A DNA stretch of 64,000 nt. Origin: Vitis vinifera (Eukaryota; Streptophyta; Magnoliopsida; Vitales; Vitaceae). The translations under genes were made by a program, and so were the position numbers. The DNA lies in NCBI RefSeq assembly GCF_030704535.1, contig NC_081815.1, positions 4,536,501-4,600,500 on the forward strand, given 5' to 3'. The notes under the pieces are model-generated. The model was not told where the DNA came from and searched no databases. It was given only the letters and a program-made list of their open reading frames with translations. The stretch's first letter is position 1. Each line of letters starts with the position of its first letter. Shown here piece after piece: positions 23,145-34,600 of the stretch.

Positions 23145-23880
23145 GAAAATGAAGAAACTGAAGATGCAGTTTTATCATATGATTCATACGTAGACGACCT
23201 ATGGGTCAATCTAGATAAAAGATTTCAAGAATTTTTTGTACATCTGTATCTTTGTAAATTGTTCCCTTGTGTTTATCCAGTAAAATAAAAAAAATAAAAA
23301 AAAAATAAAAAAATAAAAAGGGAGAGAAAAGTATGTAAAGCCTGAAAGTATATTAAAAAAAAAAAAAAAAGAATGAATAGTGCATGAATAGTAAAAGGAC
23401 GTGAATAGTGGGATTTGTCTCCCACTTTAATCTTGGAAGGTAACGTGGAAGCCTTGGGAAAAAAGAGAATATCTCTTCTCTTTCTTCTGCAGAAGGCTCC
23501 ACTTGGCCTACATATGATGGAATTCAAAACTTTCAAAAATGAAGATTCAACTCAAGTCCGAATTCTCTCCTATAAATAGAGCTGCAAATGGCTTCATCAG
23601 GGAGAGTGAAGAAAGTGGAGAAGAGAGCAGAGCTTGAGAGAAAATATTCAAGAGTGTTCAAAAAATTTCCTTCTTTGTAATCTTTTCTTTCAAAAATATT
23701 AGTCCTTTGTATTCATCAATCTGAGTCATCCCTCTGTTGTCAACCAGCTTGTAGTCATCAACTCTCTGTAATCAAGGTATATTTTCAATAAACAATATTT
23801 TTAGATTCAAATATCTATGTTTTAATGTTTAAATTTCTACAATAAATTAGAAAGAATTAGACATTAAATATTTCCGTAAT
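23145..23880 (+). promoter_or_regulatory. Caulimovirid intergenic promoter/leader, left arm
   Basis: After ORF2 comes ~430 bp with A-rich runs, then a TATA box (TATAAATAGA, 23571-23580) and, about 210 bp further, a poly(A) signal AATAAA (23787-23792). A short interval between promoter and poly(A) signal is typical of pararetroviruses, whose genomic RNA is terminally redundant. Purine- and TCTTC-rich words surround the TATA box. The right arm carries the mirror copy (TATA on the minus strand at 24217-24226), so two copies of the promoter region face each other, each directed toward the centre of the palindrome. Confidence 0.65.
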
Positions 23881-24670
23881 TAATTCTGTCTAATGATCTC
23901 CAAGTATAAAAACGGAAATATTTCCGTTTTTAATATTTAATTCTTTCTAATTTATTGCAGAAATTTAAACATTAAAACACAGATATTTGAATTTGAAAAT
24001 ATTGTTTATTGAAAATATACCTTGATTACAGAGAGTTGATGACTACAAGCTGGTTGACAGCAGAAGGATGACTCAGATTGATGAATACAAAGGACTAATA
24101 TTTTTGAAAGAAAAGATTACAAAGAAGGAAATTTTTTGAACACTTTTGAATATTTTCTCTCAAGCTCTGCTCTCTTCTCCACTTTCTTCACTCTCCCTGA
24201 TGAAGCCATTTGCAGCTCTATTTATAGGAGAGAATTCGGACTTGAGTTGAATCTTCATTTTTGAAAGTTTTGAATTCCATCATATGTAGGCCAAGTGGAG
24301 CCTTCTGCAGAAGAAAGAGAAGAGATATTCTCTTCTTTCCCAAGGCTTCCACGTTACCTTCCAAGATTAAAGTGGGAGACAAATCCCACTATTCACGTCC
24401 TTTTACTATTCATGCACTATTCATTCTTTTTTTTTTTTTTTTTTAACATACTTTACATACATTTCTCTCTTTTTTTATTTTTTTCTTATTTTTTTTTTAT
24501 TTTTTTATTTTACTGGATAAACACAAGGGAACAATTTACAAAGATACAGATGTACAAAAAATTCTTGAAATCTTTTATCTAGATTGACCCATAGGTCCTC
24601 CGTAAAGGATAAACTCAGGGTCTACGTATGAATCATCTGATAAAACTGCATCTTCAGTTTCTTCATTTTC

Positions 24671-25865
24671 TTAATCTCCAAATTGCTTGAGAGTTTGAAT
24701 AAGTCCTTGACGATATTGCTCTAAATCAGTAGCGGCTGCTAATGAAGCTTGACATTTGCTTTTCAAAGTTAGAAATTCTTCTTCAGTCGGTCCTTGAGAA
24801 GAACTAGTTGAATCTTTTGAATTTGATGATCCTGGCCTTGTTGATATTAATTGCAAAATCTTCTATTGACATACAAAATCATGATTGAATTTGTCCCACC
24901 ATTTGATGCTGAATTCTCTAGAAAGAGATAATGGAAAAGGAAGAGGTTGCTCTTGCTTCTTGATGATGTTCTATGTGAGAATCCATGTAAATTCTTAATC
25001 TCGAACAGAACGTCAGGAGTCTAGGCTGAGTGATATTCTGTGATGAAGTCTTGCTCTTATAGAAGTTGAATTTTTCTTGAATATCAGGAGGAAATATTGA
25101 ATCTAGTAGACCAAAGAAAGTCCACCATTTTTGAAACCAAGCAGGAAATTTGGTATTGCAATTTCTTGAAAATTGGATAAACCAGGAATGTTGGTAGCTT
25201 TGCAAGTAAAACATATTGTACCAAGCATCCATGTAATCTATGTAATTGTAGCTCATGGGATGGAAAGGTTGACTAAAAGCTTTGCAAGTGAAGGGTTTTT
25301 TATTCCAATCAACAATAGTCATGACTCTGAGAATTTGACATTTAGAAAAAGCAATCCTCTGAGGATTGTTTCTATCAGTGTTATGAGTAATTTCAACTGA
25401 ATCTATGTCCACCAAGATGAACTCATAAAATTGACGAGTTTTCAAAGGATCGTTGGAATTGAAAGTAACTCCTTGAGGAAAGATGTAAGGAAGAATTTTA
25501 GGAATCTCTTCATAATTATACTCTGGCTCAATGAAAGCAATTTCTAAGGTTTTGGGCTTTTTGACATATTGATTTATTGAAAAAGAAGAAGGAGAAGATG
25601 GTGTTGAAGAAGGAGAAGGTAATGTAGAAATAGTGCTAGGACCAGAATGACTCTGAATAGGAATATTTTTAGGGTTTGATTTTGAAGCTTGAATAAAACT
25701 TTTTGAAGGTTGAAGAGGAGGAAAATCAGGACTCAAAACTTGAAAAAAATTTGATGTCTGTAATGGAAAAGTAGGACGAACATTTGAAAAGTTCAAAATC
25801 ATTGCATATGTAGCTTTGGTTTTCTTGGATGATGAAGGAAGTTGAGGCCTAACGGGAGTGCCCAT
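24671..25865 (-). pseudogene. Caulimovirid ORF2, broken mirror copy
   Basis: This is the same ORF as 21951-23144 on the opposite strand. It is open for 315 residues from the ATG at 25865, then loses frame near 24920-24990. The C-terminal helical part continues in another frame (24671-24856). A few substitutions separate it from the left copy. The 3' end of the RNase H region lies at 25863-25996 on the minus strand, where the arm is cut off. Confidence 0.8.
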
Positions 25866-26514
25866 TAGGATGGAGAAGGATTCTTACCCTGCAAAAACTC
25901 CCGAGTCAGGAAGGGAATTCAACTCTCCTTTGATAAATTCGATTTCAAAATCAAAATTTGAAAATAAAGCTTGCCATCTTGCAAAAATTTGTTTTGCTCA
26001 AGAAACGTGCAAAATTATTCTCTGAAATCATGGTGTTGCTTTCAGTCAAACAATTCAGTGATCTGTATCATATAATTTTTCATGCAATAAAAACAAGTTT
26101 GATGTATATCATTGATGTGCTGTTTTCATGTGAATTTTTTTGTATCCTGTGATTTTATGGTAACCAATTACTAAGGCATGAAACCACTCAAATAAAGCAT
26201 CATTGCCCTGATCCTGATGTGTGCCAATAATCTGTGATTTCTCCCATTATTTAATCCATAAGTTTTGCCTTATTAGAGCATTAGTTAGATCAATATATTG
26301 GAAAATTAAGAACATTTCTGTTGATTACTTTTTAGCAATGGGTTTTCAGTTTAGTTTTGTTATGCATGGATTATTGGTTTAAATATATTATCTCTCTTTT
26401 TAAGGACATTTACAGTTTTATGTTACTGTTTCTCTTTCATCTTTCTTCCTTTGTATCATTCCCTTTTCCATGCATCTTGTAAATAATGTTCTTGCTAATT
26501 TGGGTATGTAATAG

Positions 26515-29500
26515 GTGAAGAATAAAATTGTCCGTGAAGTCATAGATTTTGTCAAAGGGCATCAACTGCTCTTTGACCAAGTTATTCAAGAAGATGTTTT
26601 GGAAGCTGATGAATTAACAATGGAGCAAATCAATCTTGTTGTTGGTATACTTAGCAAGGTGAGTGCTTTTAAATTTCTTCAGGTCTAAGTTTGGACATGG
26701 GAAAGAAGCTGGTATATGGCTTAAAGTCAGCTCTGCCATTGTCTGTGGATTGAGTAATATGGTTTAACCTGTATCAAAACCTATTTAGGTGATGTTTCAG
26801 CACTTTGAAAATTATTGCTATTTTAAGGGCAGTCCTGTGCTCCTTGAACAACTATGTCTCTTCTTACTTATCTTGTAAAATGATGTTTTTCTATTTTCTT
26901 GTTTTCTTTTCTAAGGATCCATTTAGTTATGAAAAGCTTTTGATGTACTTAGGTCTGGGGGTCTTTTTTTTCAGGTTTGTATCTCATGGGGAGGATTTCT
27001 TATCCTTTTCATGTTTTGTTCACTTTAATTAATACATCTTTTGTTTCTGAAAAAAAAAAAAAAAAACATCCTTAGGTTTGGCCATATGAGGAGAGTGATG
27101 AGTATGGTTTTGTTCAAGGGCTTTTTGGTATGATGCGTTCTCTCTTCTCACATGATCTGGAGTCTCGTACTCCTACTCAGCCAGTTCAATCTCTTGATGT
27201 AAGTCAATATCTTATTTGATCTTAATCAAAGAAGTGATGGAGATTTAAAGTTAATATATATTTGTGGTTCTAATTTTTTTTTTTATTATATATTTTCTGT
27301 TATTTCACTGTGACTGATCAGAAGCAGAGGAAGTCTGAATTGAACATATTCCGATTATGCTTTAGCCTGAGCTCCTATCTATATTTTCTTGTTACAAAGA
27401 AATCCCTGAGACTGCAGGTAGTTATGCAAAATTTAACTCGGTAACTGTTGGTTTTGTCTGTCTCCATCCCTATGATTTCAAAGTTGATTAACAAAAAAAC
27501 AGAATGAAAGAGAGAAAAGAAACACTTGTTATCTGATCTACATTCTTTTTCCCAGGTTTTGGATGGTCCTACTGATTACCATGCACCTGGTAGACTTCAG
27601 CAGCCCACATTGACTTTACTTGTTTATCTTCTTAATTCTGTAACAACTGCCCTAGAAAGAGCTGCAGAGGAAAAATCCTTACTGCTTAACAAGGTGAAAT
27701 AGGTTTCCAAATGCACATTAATGTTTTCCACTTATTGATTTCAATATGTCGATATTATGTTACCATGCCATGTCACAAGCAATAAATCTTCTTTGCTTTT
27801 CAGATTCAAGACATAAATGAACTATCAAGACAAGAGGTGGATGAAATTATCAATATGTGCGTTCGACAAGATTGTGTTTCATCATCTGACAATACACAGA
27901 GAAGGTTTTCTTTATGATTTTGTTTTCAATTCTGTTTGATTTTGTTACATGAGATGATTTCATAACCTTTTTATATTTCTGGACCTATATGTCCATATCT
28001 CCTGTCTTCCTATATCAGGGAATGATGTTTCTAACTGACCTTTAATTTATTTTTTATTTTCATTTATTTATTTTGAGTTTCACAGCTTTAACATGGTCAT
28101 GCTAAGTAAGGCATTATACTGAGATTTGTTGGCTCCTTGAGTATTTTAATCTGTACTTTGTGCATAGGCAGCAATTTGTTGCAATGATGTTTCTAACTTA
28201 ATGGGTTTTACTCCAGTTGGTCTCTTTATCATCTCAAAGTGTGACATTAAATTGTTTGGTATGGTGTTAACTCTTGACATTATCATCAGGAAATGAACAC
28301 ATAAAATGCTAGTTATCTATCTGTCTTTTCCCTTGGCACTAACTCTTGATGTTGAGCAAACTGAACCATTGTGCTGAATGAACCTAACTGGCCCTTGCAC
28401 TTTGGATCAATACTCTCTGCCATGTGCAAGAACTTCTGCCTTACGTCTTATAACATTATCTGTATTGCTTAGGTTCCTATCTGGTTATTTTCTGCTTGAG
28501 GTATGTTTTAGGCAAGTAATTTGGTCTATTTCTGTTACTAGGGTTGTTCATTCTAAGAAAAATGCACTATTTCACTGTTCTTCTAATGCAACAATAATGG
28601 TGTACAATAATCTTTTTGATATCTTTATCAAATTTCAATCCCATGCAAAATCCAATTCATAAGCTTCTTGGTAAGCCTGTCTATGGATTATGATTGGGTT
28701 GCAAGTAGGTCCAAATTTTCCCTCCCATAAGGTATGGGATTCACATAATTGTATGATACATTCATCAGGCATAATGATGTGTTACCAACTCCAGATAATT
28801 TCAGATTGAATCTGGATACACCTTGGCATGCCAGGTATATATCTATGTATATATGCAGACATGTTGACCTTCAAAAACATTTTACCCAACTTTAATTCCT
28901 CAACCAGTTAGTTTAATCTGTATTATTTCCTAATGAAAGTAGTGTCATGTCAACAACTGCGCTGTTTGCTCCCAGTTTTCCTATTTTGTTTTTTCGAAAA
29001 TGCAGTCAGTAGTAACTTTGTTTTGTGAATTGTGAGGAGTACCATGTGTGTTTGGTGCTGCCTCATGGAGCACATGTTGTTTTTGTTTCTTTATCCACAT
29101 AGTTACATACACATCCACTGCTCAGATTTTAGATTCGATGGTTTCTCTTCTTGTTACAGGAGGTATATAGCAATGGTGGAAATGTGCCAGGTTGCAGGCA
29201 ATAGGGATCAGCTAATTACCCTATTGCTTCCTCTTGCAGAGCATGTGCTGAATGTAATCCTTATCCATTTCCAGGATGGGTATGATCTCTTTTTTTTCCT
29301 GATAACATATTGTCATTTTATTTCCCTTTTCCAATGTGTTTTTCTTGGCAGCTCTATTACCCCTGGTACAAGTGCAACCACAAAAGCAATTACATTCGGT
29401 GACAAATTTGACAATGGGCAAGACATATCAGTGTTCTGTGGGAAGCTGATTCCAACATTAGAAAGACTTGAATTGCTTAGTGAGGTATGCTGCTTTTCAC

Positions 29501-30385
29501 TGTCTACTAATCATAGATTCATAGGAACACCGTCACGCACAGTTATTTCAAATCTAGAATGGTGGTATGGTATACAGTGTTGTCAACCTGACAAATTCAC
29601 TCCTATTTTTTATATAGCTTGGTGAGTGTTGGATTTGGACTTTGATGGTTTTGACAGAAAACCAATTCAAGTAAACAACTATACAAATATTGCTTGATTA
29701 TGTTAGAATTCCATTTTCCTTTAATGTTACCTATTTTAGACATTCTTGTGAAATTGATTTTCTGGTACAAATATTTTGGGGGGGAATCCACTTTGCATCT
29801 GTCTGGAGGACAATGAACATGTCATGAACATCTTTTGAATTTGTTTTGCTGCACAGAAGAGGGTAGCATGGATTCTTAGAACCATATCCTGACCTTACTC
29901 TCTGCTTTCAGCAAAGGAATCCTAGGTTAAATTATTTACCCTCCTTGGCACAACCAACTCTTATCTATGCTACTCCAGCCTTCATCGTGATAACCTGTAG
30001 AATGGTTGTAAGATTGGGCCAGTTGTTAGCTTGTCTTTCTATCATCTTTTTGGAATTCTATTAGAAATTTAACAAATTTTATGATTTAAGCTCAAGGTGC
30101 ATTCAAATTTGTGGACAGTAGGTAAATGACAACTCTTTTTTCATTCTTTTCCCAGTGTTTTTCCTTTTTACTCTTTTGATTGTCAGGTTGTCTTTGTTTC
30201 TTATCTAATCACTTTTAACTTGAAACCCTTTTCACGCATATGAATTTCACTAATTTGAAAGATTTTCTGGGATTCTATTTCATGGGATTTCCTCTTGACA
30301 GGATAAAGTGGGGCACAACCTGAAGGTGTTCCGCAGACTGGTGAGTTCACTCAAGGAATTGGGGATTCAGAAGTTGGGTGCATGA
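26515..30385 (+). CDS. NUP205: NUP205, C-terminal exons 20-27 and stop codon
   Basis: Exons 26515-26658, 27076-27198, 27322-27417, 27556-27693, 27804-27904, 29160-29279, 29352-29484 and 30302-30385 (TGA 30383-30385). Encoded landmarks are KVWPYEESDEYGFVQGLFG, FRLCFSLSSYLYFLVTKKS, LLPLAEHVLNVILIHFQDG and the C-terminal FRRLVSSLKELGIQKLGA. The exon at 27076 has an odd 3' splice site: a run of 17 A residues (27050-27066) ends only eight bases before the AG. The C-terminus matches the usual end of plant NUP205, so the visible 1,115 residues are roughly the last 60% of the protein. Confidence 0.93.
26890..27066 (+). mobile_element. Probable LINE 3' tail abutting a NUP205 splice acceptor
   Basis: A T-rich stretch (TCTTATCCTTTTCATGTTTT, then TTTGTTTCTG) ends in 17 A residues at 27050-27066. 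A similar tail occurs at 42900-43060 (CTCATCCTTCTCTTGTTTTC ... GTTTCTGATAAAAAA). Both look like 3' ends of 5'-truncated LINEs. The left border and a target duplication were not found. Confidence 0.4.
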
Positions 30386-31696
30386 GTCAAAATAATGGAT
30401 GTGTGGAGAGCCCACCAAAAATTTTCCTGGCGACTATTTTATGTATTTGCTTTGCCTTGAGTATCATATAAAAGTTTTCACAGCTTCTGAAAACTATTGA
30501 ATGTATCAGTGAATGTATATGTGTAATATACTAATCTGTTTCATTTGGCATCCTTAAATTGTTCCAATAGAAATTAATGTGAGATGGATCTGAAATGCCC
30601 AGCATCAACTAATTGTAACTTGACACAGTCAAATGCATGTTCCCTTCACATTGTTCATTGTCCACTATTCATAGCAGATATGTAGACAGCAGTGAGATTG
30701 AAGCAGTTGGGGTGAGATGAGGCCCCCCCAGTCATAATGACCTCTTGTTCATTGTATCAATTTTACAACATGAACTTCAAATATGTTTAAGTTAAAATAT
30801 GTTTAAGTTAGGAGGTGTTGAGTAAAATTTAATAATTGTTATTTAATAGGTTAAGTTGACTTTAAGTTAAATTATATTAAGTTGTTAATTTGAAATTTAT
30901 TATTTAATTTTTAGTTTAAAGTATGAAGGTTGTTTAATAAAATTAATTTAAAATTTATTTTAAATCATTAAATTTATATATTTATTTTATAATTAAGATA
31001 AAAAGAGCTCGAGTACGATGAAATTTGTAGAGTTGTAAAATACATTGTATAAGAAATTAAGACAAATAGAAGTAAAAAAATAAAATAAAAATGAGTATTT
31101 AAAAATAGATTAATTATTTTTATTTATTATTTAAAATTATTTTTTATTTTAAGTTATTTTATCAAAGATACTTTATATAATAACTTAAATTAAGTAATTA
31201 CTACAAGTTAAAGATATTAAGTTGATTTATTAAATACCTATTTAACATATGAGTTATTTGTGGTTTTTATTTTTTTTTATTTTTATTTTTGAAATAGAAA
31301 AATATTTCATTTGTTATTTTATTTTTATCTTTGAAAATAGAAAAATATTTTAAATTATTTTTTATATTGTCAATAGGATTAAAATGTTGGCTCATCCATC
31401 ATAAAGATTGTGCCATATGCATTTACTTAAATTAATGATGTGATTGGATGTGAAAATGAAATTAAAAGTTAATATATTGGCTAAGTTAAAAAATAAAAAT
31501 AAAAGTGAGAAGCGGAGGTTGTGAACAAACAAAGAGCTAGTGTTAGACTGCTAGTGAAGCAGCCATGCCATACTCTCTGGATTGGTCACATCAACACTGT
31601 TACAGCATTCTCTTGTAGATCCAATCCAGATCAATCCAGGTTTTCCCGGAAAATTCGACTTTCACTTTGCCGGAGAATTTTAAGCTGTCATTTTCC
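30386..31696. other. NUP205 3' flank and intergenic region
   Basis: This holds the NUP205 3' untranslated region, then an AT-rich stretch. At about 30811-31239 a possible MITE is bounded by imperfect inverted ends (AGGTGTTGAGTAAA and, on the other strand from the right, AGGTATTTAATAAA). From 31240 to 31500 the sequence is low-complexity AT. The FkbM gene's promoter and 5' untranslated region follow. No other gene is seen. Confidence 0.5.
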
Positions 31697-34600
31697 ATGG
31701 CAAATGCCTGGAAAAGAGACAGACCGCCGAGACTCCTCTCTCCCAGAATCCTTCTCCTGCTCTTCTCCTCTTCTCTCCTCCTCCTCATCTTCCTCTTCCT
31801 CTCCTCTCGCACCCCTAGTCCTATCCCTGTCTCCGCTTTCAAGACCCTAATCCCCTCGCGCACGATCCAACCCTTTGATTGCTTCAAATGTCCACAGTCC
31901 CACCCTGTCATTGCCAACATCGTCGAAGGCGTCAAATACCCATTTCTTTACTCCCTCTCCGATTTTGGGACCCTGCCCGACAAGCCCCACAAGAACATTG
32001 TTCGGATCCTGAAAGGCAAGCCCTTTCGGAAACCCGATATATCGCTGACGGTTCAGGAGATTTTGGAGAAGATGAAAGATCAGGGTAAAAATGGGTTTGT
32101 TGTTGATGTTGGCGCCAATGTGGGTATGGCCACTTTTGCCGCAGCTGTGATGGGGTTTCGTGTTTTGGCGTTCGAACCGGTATTTGAGAATCTGCAGAGG
32201 ATTTGCGATGGCATTTTCTTTAATCGCGTTGGGGAGTCGGTTACTGTGTTTGAAGCTGCTGCTTCGGATCGACTAGGAAATATTACATTTCATAAGGTAT
32301 TTGCTTCTTTTTAATCTTTTTTATTATGTTTTTTTTTTTCATGAATTAACGAAATTCTAGTTTTCAGTTTTTCATGGGGAAATCGTGTGATAATTATGTT
32401 GAATTTTGATCTTATCTTAAATAAAATACTGATGAGCTTAGGAACTTTGGTTAGAAGATCCAAATAATTCTAGTTTTCAGTTTTTCATGGGGAATGGAGA
32501 TGGATGTGATTTTATTTGTTGGACTTCCCCTTGATGGGGTTTTATCTTTTTGAGTAATAGATATAAAGTTCAGGGGAAAGGAAGATTTTATCTACTATCA
32601 ATGAATAAGTTATTGACATGGTTAAGCAACCAAAATCTGTTGTTAATTTTTTTACTGTTGTTAATATTATGTGTCTTTCCTCTCATTTAGAACTATTTGT
32701 CATACTGTTATTCCGAGAGATCCTTTAATCTTCTTTTCATTAGTTATTGTTAGAATGCAGCAATACCATTCTTAAGTCAGATGATAGATCATCCAAATAA
32801 TGACTTTATGACTCTTAGAACATACGACGTGCGATGTCATGAAAGGTTAGGCCTTCTTTTACTAAATACCAATTGATTTTTAGATAAGATGATCAAAGTT
32901 CGAAGGTCATGGGTTCGAGTCATGAAAAAGTCATGCTGGAAAAGGAATCGTTGGTCTGCAAGAATATCACTCTTAAGCTTGGAGATGAATCACCTAAATG
33001 ATTACTCTTAGAACTAATCTACGAATGCCAAAAATGTCATAAAAGGTTTGGCCTATTTGGCCTATCCTCATTAGATACTAATTTTATTTTAGATTAGATG
33101 ATCAAAGCCTTAATCTAACAATTAGTATAAGAGCCAAGGGTAATCAATTCTAGCTATAAGAGTGTGATGATGGGGAAAGGATTGTTGGAACTTGGATGGA
33201 TTGTTGGGATGCAATAATGCCGCTTTTAATTCTGGAGATGGTTTATACAAATGATGACTCTTAGAACTAGTCTGCAAAGTGTGATGTTGAATATCATAAA
33301 AGGTTTGACCCTACCCTCATTGGACACCAATTGATTTTTAGATGAGATGGTTAAAGCTCAATCTAACAATTGATATTAGAGCCAAGTGTCAAGGATTTGG
33401 TTCGGTGAATGGAGTGTCATGTTAGGGGAGGGATTGTTAAGGTGTAACGATGTTGCTCTTAAACCCAAGGATAGGTCATTCAAATGATGACTCTTAGAAT
33501 TAGGCAACAAGACGTGATGTCGAATGTCATAAAAGATTTGACCTACCCTCACAGGACAATAATTGGTTTTCAAATGAGATGACCAAAACCTGATCCAACA
33601 ATTAATATTAGAACCAAGGGTCATGGGTTCAAGTCATGGAAGCGTGATGTTTGGGGAGTGATTGTTGGGCAACAATGTCCCTCTTAAACCCAGAGATGAG
33701 TCACCCAAATAATAAATCTTAGAACTAACCTGTGGGATGTGATGTTGAATGTCATAAAAGGTTTGACTTATCCTCACTAGACATCGATTAGTTTTTAAAT
33801 GGGATGATTAAAGCTTGATCCAACAATTAGTATTAGAGGCAAAGTTTTGAAAGGCATTGTTGAATATAATGTATTTATAGTATATTATCTTTCCTTGTTA
33901 ATATAGGTCACATGTATGGTAGTTAGGACTCCTAACCTTGTATATATATATCTCTCAATTGTAAGTAGACATTACATGAATGAGAATTAAGGTTTTTCTT
34001 CTTTCTCTCTCTCTCAACATGGTATCAGAGCTAGGGAAGAAAACCTAATTCTTTCCTGTTTCATCAACTCCGGGCAACCTTCCGGTGACCGTGTTTCATT
34101 CCGGTCACCTTCCCCATCTCCCAATACTTTCCGGTCAGTCGGAACGTCGTTAGAAACCACTCACCGCCGGCGAACTTTTCCGGCGAACTTTTCCGGCGAC
34201 CTATTTTTCCGACACCGACCATACCAGAAGGAGCGCCTGGAGGAGATCTCCAACTTTTGTGAAGGCACCGGCACCAAAAGAGGATCCACGCGCCGGCCAC
34301 GCGCCATTTTCCGGACGGCGACTGCATCTCACGCGCCGGCGCGTGAGGGCGCGTGAGGCCTTTTCCGGCGACGCGCCTCCTCCTCCAGCCTCGTCTGCCG
34401 CCGACCAGCATCCCTACCTACCTGGTTCTCCCATCCGAGCCCTGCACGTACCTCTTTTGGGGATTTTTGTCTCCGTCAGCCCTCCAAACAGCCTTTCCGG
34501 CGAAGTTCCGGCTACTTTCTCTCCACCCCAATCCCTGCACGTGCCTTGGGAAGTGTTCTTCTACCTTTCTGGTGGTACCACGTCGCGATCTGAGGCCGTC

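Larger units (their letters stand above)
21812..25996. repeat. Large inverted repeat of caulimovirid sequence (~2.07-kb arms)
   Basis: The left arm runs from 21812 and the right arm ends at 25996, with the centre near 23904 and a loop of only a few tens of bases. The outer words match exactly in reverse complement (CAAAACAAATTTTTGC at 21812 and its complement ending 25996). The arms contain the 3' end of the RNase H region, ORF2, the promoter/leader and the poly(A)-signal region. They differ at scattered bases and in one ~20-bp indel near 24597-24620, so the duplication is not brand new. Confidence 0.85.
14897..26514 (+). other. NUP205: Giant NUP205 intron (11.6 kb) filled with nested elements
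   Basis: The donor is GAG|GTCAGT at 14897 and the acceptor ATAG at 26511-26514. Host-like intron sequence remains at about 14897-16244 and 25997-26514. Between these lie a TRIM (16245-20278) with a LINE inside it and two further elements inside the LINE, then the endogenous caulimovirid inverted repeat (20338-25996). The LINE and the long viral arm share the orientation of the host gene. The flanking exons are intact, so the intron is presumably still removed. A local duplication with (TA)n and (GT)n runs is present at about 15465-15640. Confidence 0.85.
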
